DNA of 9,583 nucleotides from Prolixibacteraceae bacterium (GTDB taxonomy: Bacteria > Bacteroidota > Bacteroidia > Bacteroidales > Prolixibacteraceae), in the NCBI GenBank assembly GCA_023228025.1, contig JALOCD010000137.1, positions 1 through 9,583 of the forward strand, in the 5' to 3' direction. This document shows positions 1-5,147 of the stretch, in pieces. Within the stretch, counting starts at the first letter, position 1. Every line of letters starts with the position of its first letter. The notes beneath the pieces were generated by a model that searched no databases, was not told the origin of the DNA, and worked only from the letters and a program-made list of their open reading frames with translations. A program made the position numbers and the translations under genes.

Positions 1-128
1 CCACAAGATAAAAAATTATCCGCTAACTACAAACATTTCAAAGAACAATTTTGATCAAAATATCAATAAAATCAATACCTTTAGAAGGTTTTCTTAACTA
101 AACGACATTGATTCGTAATTTGTAATTT
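1..128. other. A/T-rich spacer 3' of mdh
   Basis: No open reading frame worth calling. The spacer holds a 14-bp perfect palindrome at 48-61 (ATTTTGATCAAAAT), a direct repeat ATCAATA at 62-68 and 71-77, a 5-bp hairpin at 77-89 (ACCTT, loop TAG, AAGGT), and two heptamer copies at 115-128. Read on the mdh strand, the small hairpin is not followed by a clear T-run, so a canonical intrinsic terminator for mdh is not evident. Confidence 0.6.
115..128. repeat. Two tandem heptamers GTAATTT next to the mdh stop codon
   Basis: Positions 115-121 and 122-128 are identical GTAATTT units, directly abutting the mdh stop codon at 129-131. The reverse complement, AAATTAC, is a unit of the five-copy heptamer array at 9138-9172, so both ends of the window carry the same short repeat family in opposite orientations. 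Two copies alone could be chance in A/T-rich DNA. The match to the other array makes it more notable. Confidence 0.6.
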
Positions 129-1061
129 CTATTTGTTCAGGTCATCCAACACATTCATCACCTCCCTAACGTGGCCTTCACTCTCTTTCATCATGGCGGC
201 CTCTTTCTCGTTCAGTTGCAGTTCGAAGATTTTTTCGATCCCGTTTTTACCCAGTACAACCGGAACGCCCAGGTAGCAATTGTTGATACCATACTCGCCT
301 TTCAGTTGAATGCAAACCGGGAAGATCCTGCGCTGATCTTTAACGATGGCCTCAACCATTTGGGCTGCAGCAGCGCCCGGGGCATACCATGCTGAAGTTC
401 CCATCAGTTTTACCAACTCGCCGCCACCAACTTTGGTGCGTTGAACGATGGCGTCAAGCCTCTCTTCAGATACCAATTCCGTAACCGGGATTCCGCCAAC
501 CGTGGTGTATCGTGTTAATGGGACCATGGTATCACCGTGACCACCCAGCAACATGGCTGTGATCTCTTTTTGCGAGATATTCAATTCATCAGAAAGGAAT
601 GCACGGTAACGGGCTGTATCCAGGATACCTGCCATCCCCAAGACCCGCTCGCGCGGAAACCCGGAGCTCATATGCGCCTGATAAGTCATTACGTCAAGCG
701 GATTGGAGACAATGACCAAAATGGTATTGGGCGAATATTTTACAATGTTTTCGGTTACAGATTTGACAATTCCGGCATTCACCTGAATCAGGTCGTCCCT
801 ACTCATTCCAGGTTTACGGGGAAGTCCTGAAGTGATTACCACAACATCCGAATTGGCGGTCTTCGAATAATCCCCGGTAACACCGATGGTCTTGGTATCG
901 TAACTATTGATTGGGGCTTTTTGCCAGATATCCAGCGCTTTTCCTTCAGCAACACCCTCTTTAATGTCAAGAAGGATCACTTCGTTCACAATTTCACGCG
1001 ACGCCAGTACATCTGCACATGTGGCGCCCACGTTTCCTGCTCCTACAACTGTAACTTTCAT
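129..1061 (-). CDS. mdh: Malate dehydrogenase, LDH-like type (NAD-dependent)
   Basis: Cytoplasmic enzyme that interconverts malate and oxaloacetate with NAD(H), in the TCA cycle or its reductive branch. Its 310 residues are the usual length for the LDH-like MDH family. An N-terminal Rossmann fold is marked by GAGNVGAT at 7-14 and by D32, which should hold the NAD ribose. The substrate loop RKPGMSRDD has R82 and R88; arginine rather than glutamine at the first position indicates malate/oxaloacetate and not lactate/pyruvate specificity. N120 in SNPLD, D148 and R151 in the LDTAR motif, and H175 in GGHGD complete the expected catalytic set. The start ATG (1059-1061 on the plus strand) has no clear Shine-Dalgarno sequence, as is common in this phylum. 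It is co-directional with the mutase 147 bp upstream but probably has its own promoter. No truncation or missing key residue. Confidence 0.97.
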   Translation of the reverse strand: MKVTVVGAGNVGATCADVLASREIVNEVILLDIKEGVAEGKALDIWQKAPINSYDTKTIGVTGDYSKTANSDVVVITSGLPRKPGMSRDDLIQVNAGIVKSVTENIVKYSPNTILVIVSNPLDVMTYQAHMSSGFPRERVLGMAGILDTARYRAFLSDELNISQKEITAMLLGGHGDTMVPLTRYTTVGGIPVTELVSEERLDAIVQRTKVGGGELVKLMGTSAWYAPGAAAAQMVEAIVKDQRRIFPVCIQLKGEYGINNCYLGVPVVLGKNGIEKIFELQLNEKEAAMMKESEGHVREVMNVLDDLNK

Positions 1062-1073
1062 ATGTTTATAATT

Positions 1074-1091
1074 TTAATTTTCAATTGCCAT
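1074..1091 (-). other. Possible five-codon leader ORF upstream of mdh
   Basis: On the mdh strand an ATG at 1091 opens a frame coding MAIEN and ends in TAA at 1074-1076, 12 nt before the mdh start codon and in the same frame. A GGGAG sequence (1098-1102) sits 6 nt before this ATG, a better Shine-Dalgarno match than anything at the mdh start itself. It may be a small upstream ORF coupling ribosome entry to mdh, or chance. There is no direct evidence of translation. Confidence 0.25.
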
Positions 1092-1163
1092 ATGGAACTC
1101 CCAGGAATCATCCTCGTTTGTGCGAAAGATTTTCTCATGGTCGTTTCATTTGCTATTTTTTTA

Positions 1164-1196
1164 CAAAGATTAATAGATTGTTTTCCTATTGCCAAG
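1164..1196 (-). promoter_or_regulatory. Candidate Bacteroidota-type promoter for mdh
   Basis: On the minus strand the -7 element reads AATCTTTG (1171 to 1164), five of six defined positions of TAnnTTTG. A -33-like CTTG lies at 1196 to 1193 with a 21-bp spacer (consensus TTTG, three of four). Transcription would begin near 1157 and leave a leader of about 95 nt before mdh. The motif is short and degenerate, so this is a prediction only. Confidence 0.35.
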
Positions 1197-1224
1197 ATTA
1201 ATGAAAATTTAATTGATTAATCTT
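1194..1224. repeat. 9-bp inverted repeat across the 3' end of glmM
   Basis: AAGATTAAT at 1194-1202 is the exact reverse complement of ATTAATCTT at 1216-1224, with a 13-nt loop. The mutase stop codon (1209-1211) lies in the loop. On the mutase strand no T-run follows, so it is a poor intrinsic terminator for that gene. A T-run follows only on the opposite strand. The stem is almost all A/T, so stability would be low. Confidence 0.4.
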
Positions 1225-2597
1225 TTTACGTCAGCTATAATTCTGTCGGCCAAAGAATTGGCTTGCTGAGCCGTACTGCTTTCAGAATATATCCTTATGA
1301 TTGGTTCCGTGTTTGATTTGCGCAAATGTACCCATTCATGGTCAAAATCGATACGCACACCATCCACATCTGTGATTTTTTGAGATTTATACTGTTCCTT
1401 TATCTTCATCAAAACAGCTTCAAGATTTACTCCCGCATCCAACTCTATTTTTTTCTTGGCCATAAAATAGGAGGGATATTGTGCCCTGAGTTCAGAACAT
1501 TTCAGTCTGCTTGTCGCGAGATGGGTTAGAAAGAGACCGATACCAACCAAAGCATCGCGTCCATAATGGCTTTCGGGATAGATGATGCCGCCATTGCCTT
1601 CGCCGCCTATCACTGCATTTGTCTCTTTCATTGCCTTGGTAACATTCACCTCTCCCACTGCCGATGGCGTATATTTAACACCATGCTTCTCAGAAACATC
1701 CAATAGCGCCCTGGAAGAAGAGAGATTGGAAACGGTATTTCCCGGAGTATGTGCCAGGATGTAATCGGCGACCGCCACCAAGGTATACTCTTCGTTGAAC
1801 ATGGAGGCATTTTCGCTGATAATGGCCAGTCTGTCGACATCCGGATCCACCACAAAACAGACATCAACACTGTTTTTCAATACTTGTGAGGCCGTGTCCA
1901 CCAGGTTTTCAGGCAGCGGCTCAGGCTGGTGGGCAAAATTCCCGGTAGGGTCGCAGTTGATCTCAACAATCTTTGCAACTCCAAGAGCCGTTAGTAGCTT
2001 TGGAACAATGGTGCCACCCACAGAATTTACGGCATCGATGGCCACACAAAATTCTGCCTTGCGAATCGCAGCTACGTCTACCAACTTCAATTCTAGTACT
2101 TTTTGAATATGGTAATCCAAGTAATCAGCCTGGGTAATAGCGCCAAGATCCTCAACATCTGAAAAGATAAATTCGTTGGCCTCGGCCAGCGCCAAGATTT
2201 TCTTCCCTTCCGAGTCGTTTAGAAATTCGCCATCCTCGTTCAGCAATTTAAGGGCATTCCACTGTTTCGGATTGTGGCTGGCAGTGAGAATGATCCCTCC
2301 ATTTGCCTTTTCAGCGGTCACAGCCAATTCGGTGGTGGGGGTGGTTGCCAGACCTATATCCGTCACATCAATTCCCATTCCTGATAAGGTCGCGGTTACC
2401 AAACTATTTACCATTGATCCGGAGATACGGGCATCCCGCCCGACAACAACCCGAATTTTAGTGGTTGGTGCATGACGCTCTTTGACCCAAACAGCATATG
2501 CTGCAGTGAATTTAACTACATCAATGGGGGTTAAACCGTCACCCGGTAATCCACCAATCGTTCCCCTGATACCTGAAATCGATTTTATTAGACTCAT
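1209..2597 (-). CDS. glmM: Phosphoglucosamine mutase / phosphohexomutase (alpha-D-phosphohexomutase family)
   Basis: Cytoplasmic Mg-dependent mutase that moves phosphate between C6 and C1 of a hexose phosphate. In the GlmM role it makes glucosamine-1-phosphate for UDP-GlcNAc, peptidoglycan and lipid A. The 462 residues and all four domain signatures fit the family: SGIRG at 8-12, the phosphoserine loop TASHNP with catalytic S107, the metal loop DPDVDRL at 251-257, the sugar-specificity loop GGEGNGG at 331-337, and the phosphate-binding loop RKSNTEPIIR at 426-435. The sugar loop is EGNGG, not the EQSGH typical of proteobacterial GlmM. That variant is usual in Bacteroidota and archaeal relatives and leaves GlmM, phosphomannomutase or dual specificity open. 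The start ATG has an A-rich leader and no Shine-Dalgarno sequence. Divergent from the pseudouridine synthase gene. Confidence 0.93.
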   Translation of the reverse strand: MSLIKSISGIRGTIGGLPGDGLTPIDVVKFTAAYAVWVKERHAPTTKIRVVVGRDARISGSMVNSLVTATLSGMGIDVTDIGLATTPTTELAVTAEKANGGIILTASHNPKQWNALKLLNEDGEFLNDSEGKKILALAEANEFIFSDVEDLGAITQADYLDYHIQKVLELKLVDVAAIRKAEFCVAIDAVNSVGGTIVPKLLTALGVAKIVEINCDPTGNFAHQPEPLPENLVDTASQVLKNSVDVCFVVDPDVDRLAIISENASMFNEEYTLVAVADYILAHTPGNTVSNLSSSRALLDVSEKHGVKYTPSAVGEVNVTKAMKETNAVIGGEGNGGIIYPESHYGRDALVGIGLFLTHLATSRLKCSELRAQYPSYFMAKKKIELDAGVNLEAVLMKIKEQYKSQKITDVDGVRIDFDHEWVHLRKSNTEPIIRIYSESSTAQQANSLADRIIADVKRLIN

Positions 2598-2618
2598 GTT
2601 TCTGAAATTTTAAGGCTA

Positions 2619-2649
2619 CAAAATTGTTAAATTATAGTTGTTTTTCAAA
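2619..2649 (-). promoter_or_regulatory. Candidate Bacteroidota-type promoter for glmM
   Basis: On the minus strand a perfect -33 TTTG (2649 to 2646) is followed after 19 bp by CAATTTTG (2626 to 2619), five of six defined positions of TAnnTTTG. Transcription would start near 2612, about 14 nt before the glmM start codon. Spacing and position both fit the phylum's consensus, making this the best promoter candidate in the window. It also argues that the opposite-strand coding region does not begin as far left as 2638. Confidence 0.5.
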
Positions 2650-2699
2650 GTAATCCCCGACATTGAATTGGAGGACTGTTTTTTATCCGTTTTTTTTGC

Positions 2700-2707
2700 G
2701 AAATTTG
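2700..2707 (+). promoter_or_regulatory. Possible -7 element for the pseudouridine synthase gene
   Basis: GAAATTTG at 2700-2707 matches five of six defined positions of TAnnTTTG and follows a T-run at 2690-2697. It would give a transcript start near 2714 and a leader of about 23 nt before the ATG at 2737. No convincing TTTG lies at the right distance upstream, so this is weak. Confidence 0.3.
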
Positions 2708-2736
2708 CTGCGGAATTGTACAATTACTTGAATACC

Positions 2737-3915
2737 ATGAAGCGAGAACGAGGACAGGAGCGCGATTCGAAGCGTACCGTCGAGAAACGTAGTCCGGGGA
2801 GCAGGCCCCGCATCAAAAAAGATGAGGCGTCCGGAACGACCGGACGATCCAAAAAGGTGATCAGAACAGGATCTGCCTATCCCGAAGAGGTGGTCAAAGC
2901 CAGAAAAAAAACAGTGATACCTCCCCCTGTCAGTGCAGGAAAACGGATAGGAAAATCAAGGTCTGAAGCCGTCAAGGCGGAGAGCCCGAAACCCAAAAGA
3001 ATCTTTAAAGAGCGTACATCGGATATCTTTCGCCGTAATGTAATTAACAAACCGGTTCAAAAACGGTTCGAAGAGACAGAAACCGATAGTTTGATGACCG
3101 CCAAGGGAAAAGTTCTCCGTGGTAGGCTGGGCAAGCGAAATGTGATTGAAGGATTGGACAGGGAGAAGAGAAAGCCTGTTGCAAAAGCGCCAAAAAACGA
3201 TGGAACAATCCGTCTGAACAGGTTCATTGCCAACTCCGGGATGTGCTCCAGGAGAGAGGCCGACACCTACATCGCAACCGGATGTGTGTCGGTCAACGGC
3301 GAGATCGTTTCTGAAATGGGCTACAAAGTAATGACCGGCGACTCGGTCAGTTTCAACGGCAAACTGCTTTCGATAGAGAAGAAAGTATACGTTCTGCTCA
3401 ATAAACCAAAAGGATTTGTCACGACCGTGGAGGATCCCCATGCCGAAAAAACGGTAATGGACCTTATTAAGAATGCCTGTTTTGAACGGATTTACCCGGT
3501 TGGCCGCCTGGATAAAAACACAACTGGCCTTTTGCTGTTTACCAACGACGGGGACTTGACCAAAAGACTTACCCATCCGAAGTACAACAGGAAGAAAATC
3601 TACCATGTGCATCTGGATCAAAAAGTGACCAAATCACACCTGGATGAGATTGTCAATGGCGTAACACTCGAGGATGGCTTCGTCGCAGCCGATTCGGTCA
3701 GCTATGCCGATGAAGAAGACAAAAAGCAGGTTGGTATCGAGATCCATTCGGGAAAGAATAAAATTGTACGCCGCATATTTGAACACCTCGGATACAAAGT
3801 AGTGAGACTCGACAGGGTCTATTTCTGCGGATTGACGAAGAAGAACCTTCCACGTGGGAATTGGCGTTTCCTGACGCAAGACGAGGTCAATATGCTTAAA
3901 ATGAGCTCCAATTAG
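2737..3915 (+). CDS. rluB: rRNA pseudouridine synthase, RsuA/RluB/RluE/RluF family, with long basic N-terminal extension
   Basis: Isomerises a specific uridine in ribosomal RNA to pseudouridine during ribosome assembly. The frame is open from a TTG at 2638, but the ATG at 2737 is preferred: the extra 33 residues are hydrophobic and unlike the family, and they would overlie likely promoter DNA. From this ATG the protein has 392 residues. Residues 1-155 are low-complexity and rich in Lys, Arg, Ser and Pro, probably disordered and RNA-binding. An S4 RNA-binding domain follows at about 157-208 (IRLNRFIANSGMCSRREAD), then the catalytic domain with GRLDKNTTGLL, whose Asp at about 259 is the nucleophile. 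The C-terminal KNKIVRRIFEHLGY motif is also typical. RluB (23S rRNA) is the usual annotation for such proteins, but the target site cannot be read from sequence, so the symbol is tentative. Confidence 0.9.
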   Translation: MKRERGQERDSKRTVEKRSPGSRPRIKKDEASGTTGRSKKVIRTGSAYPEEVVKARKKTVIPPPVSAGKRIGKSRSEAVKAESPKPKRIFKERTSDIFRRNVINKPVQKRFEETETDSLMTAKGKVLRGRLGKRNVIEGLDREKRKPVAKAPKNDGTIRLNRFIANSGMCSRREADTYIATGCVSVNGEIVSEMGYKVMTGDSVSFNGKLLSIEKKVYVLLNKPKGFVTTVEDPHAEKTVMDLIKNACFERIYPVGRLDKNTTGLLLFTNDGDLTKRLTHPKYNRKKIYHVHLDQKVTKSHLDEIVNGVTLEDGFVAADSVSYADEEDKKQVGIEIHSGKNKIVRRIFEHLGYKVVRLDRVYFCGLTKKNLPRGNWRFLTQDEVNMLKMSSN

Positions 3916-3971
3916 GCTAAAATATCCAATACTGTAATTTTCTCCACTGCCAGGAGACTAATTCAATAGCT

Positions 3972-4466
3972 GTGAAAGAGGATTTTTTGCAAAATATCAC
4001 CCAAAATCAGGGGATCATCCACAAAGTCACCAGGATATATTGTGACAATGAGGATGATCGCAAAGACCTTTTCCAGGAGATTTTGATTCAGTTGTGGAAA
4101 TCCTACGACAAATTCAGGGAGCAATCCAAGTTTTCGACCTGGATGTACAGGGTGGCCATTAACACAGCAATCACAAATTTTAAGAAGGAGGCAAAAAACA
4201 GAAGGAAGAGTGAATTGGGAAAAGAAATCTATCTTCTGGAGGATGAAGTATATGATTATGAAAAAGAGGAGCATCTGAATCTGCTCCACGAAGCCATTAC
4301 TCAGCTGACGGGAATAGAAAAATCAATCATTTTACTCTATCTTGAAGACAAACCATACGAGGAGATTTCAGAAATCACAGGGATTTCACAGAATTATGTG
4401 CGGGTAAAAATGAACAGAATTAAGAAAAAACTGGAGTACTTTGTAAAAAGCAGAGAGCGTAACTAG
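3972..4466 (+). CDS. ECF-type RNA polymerase sigma factor (sigma-70 family)
   Basis: Cytoplasmic alternative sigma factor that directs RNA polymerase to a dedicated promoter set. The 164 residues hold only regions 2 and 4, as in ECF sigmas. Region 2 is at about 10-75, with the core-binding helix DDRKDLFQEILIQLW (28-42) and the -10 recognition part FSTWMYRVAINTAITNFKK (54-72). An acidic linker follows at about 80-100, then region 4 at about 103-156 with LTGIEKSIILLYLEDKPYEE and a helix-turn-helix ending in VRVKMNRIKKKL. The start is a GTG; no in-frame ATG lies between it and the stop codon at 3918-3920. A GGAG at 3953-3956 is 15 nt upstream, farther than usual. The stop TAG is immediately followed by the ATG of the next gene, implying translational coupling. 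A promoter is not evident in the 56-bp gap after the synthase gene, so read-through from that gene is possible. Confidence 0.9.
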   Translation: MKEDFLQNITQNQGIIHKVTRIYCDNEDDRKDLFQEILIQLWKSYDKFREQSKFSTWMYRVAINTAITNFKKEAKNRRKSELGKEIYLLEDEVYDYEKEEHLNLLHEAITQLTGIEKSIILLYLEDKPYEEISEITGISQNYVRVKMNRIKKKLEYFVKSRERN

Positions 4467-5147
4467 ATGGAATTGAACGAATTTAAAAAAGCCTGGCAAA
4501 AGGCAACTTCTGATACGGTCCAGCAAAAAGAGCTGGATGCAACATCCATTAACGAACTTTTGAAGAAAAGGAGCAAAGGAATTTTATCCCGACTTGACCG
4601 TAGCGTTAAATTTGGAATCTGGTTCCTGATACTCTTCTTTCTTTTTACACTTGCTGATCAACTAATGCCCGCTGATGTCCTCTTTCCGGCCCGTTGGAAA
4701 GCGGAACTTGAAGTTCCCATGTGGATCAATGTTTTGGAATGGTTTGTCAACATTGTGCTGATGCTCACAATTTTAATCTTTATTGTCAGATACAGGCGAC
4801 TACAACTTCAAACGCTTGCTAATCAGGACCTTAAAGGGGCAATTCAAAAGGTTCTCACACTCCTGGATACATTCAAAAAAGAGTTTTACCTTTCTGTGAT
4901 CATTCTGATGTCGGGGGTGGGATTGGGATTTCTGCTGGGTGCGACCAAAGGGTTCGAATCCATTAAAATCAGTGAAACCCCGTCTGTTATGGCGATAGTC
5001 GTTGTCGCCTCTGCAATGCTGGTGTTGTTGGGTTTGATAATTGGATCGATATTCTATATCTTTCACAAGGGTTTCAATCTTTTATTTGGCAATTACCGCA
5101 ATCAATTAATCCAATCTTTAAATGAGCTTCAGGAGCACGAAGAATAG
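4467..5147 (+). CDS. Four-helix inner-membrane protein, probable anti-sigma factor
   Basis: A 226-residue protein with a charged cytoplasmic N-terminus (1-47, MELNEFKKAWQK start) and four hydrophobic segments at about 49-65, 87-108, 139-159 and 173-200. Short basic or acidic stretches lie between them, and the C-terminal tail is acidic. It has no cysteine or HxxxCxxC zinc motif, so it is not a ZAS-type anti-sigma, and it is not a single-span FecR protein. The anti-sigma role is inferred from position: the ATG directly abuts the sigma gene stop, and Bacteroidota often carry membrane proteins with a similar N-terminus after sigma genes. The N-terminal segment would be the sigma-binding part. 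Its 3' end overlaps the DUF5686 gene by 26 bp. An alternative is an unrelated membrane protein of the same stimulon. Confidence 0.7.
   Translation: MELNEFKKAWQKATSDTVQQKELDATSINELLKKRSKGILSRLDRSVKFGIWFLILFFLFTLADQLMPADVLFPARWKAELEVPMWINVLEWFVNIVLMLTILIFIVRYRRLQLQTLANQDLKGAIQKVLTLLDTFKKEFYLSVIILMSGVGLGFLLGATKGFESIKISETPSVMAIVVVASAMLVLLGLIIGSIFYIFHKGFNLLFGNYRNQLIQSLNELQEHEE

Noticed and set aside
1194..1224. An intrinsic terminator for glmM
   Set aside because: The 9-bp stem is A/T-rich and is not followed by a T-run on the glmM strand; kept only as an inverted repeat.
2638..2736. A 33-residue upstream extension of the pseudouridine synthase from a TTG codon
   Set aside because: The added residues are hydrophobic and unlike the family, they overlie the glmM promoter candidate, and a good ATG exists at 2737.
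2956..3621. A 221-codon open frame on the minus strand
   Set aside because: It lies wholly antisense to the pseudouridine synthase, whose S4 and catalytic motifs are unambiguous; the antisense protein has no recognisable domain.
3935..3942. TAATTTTC as a -7 element for the sigma operon
   Set aside because: It lacks the final G and no TTTG stands at the right distance upstream, so it is too weak to list.
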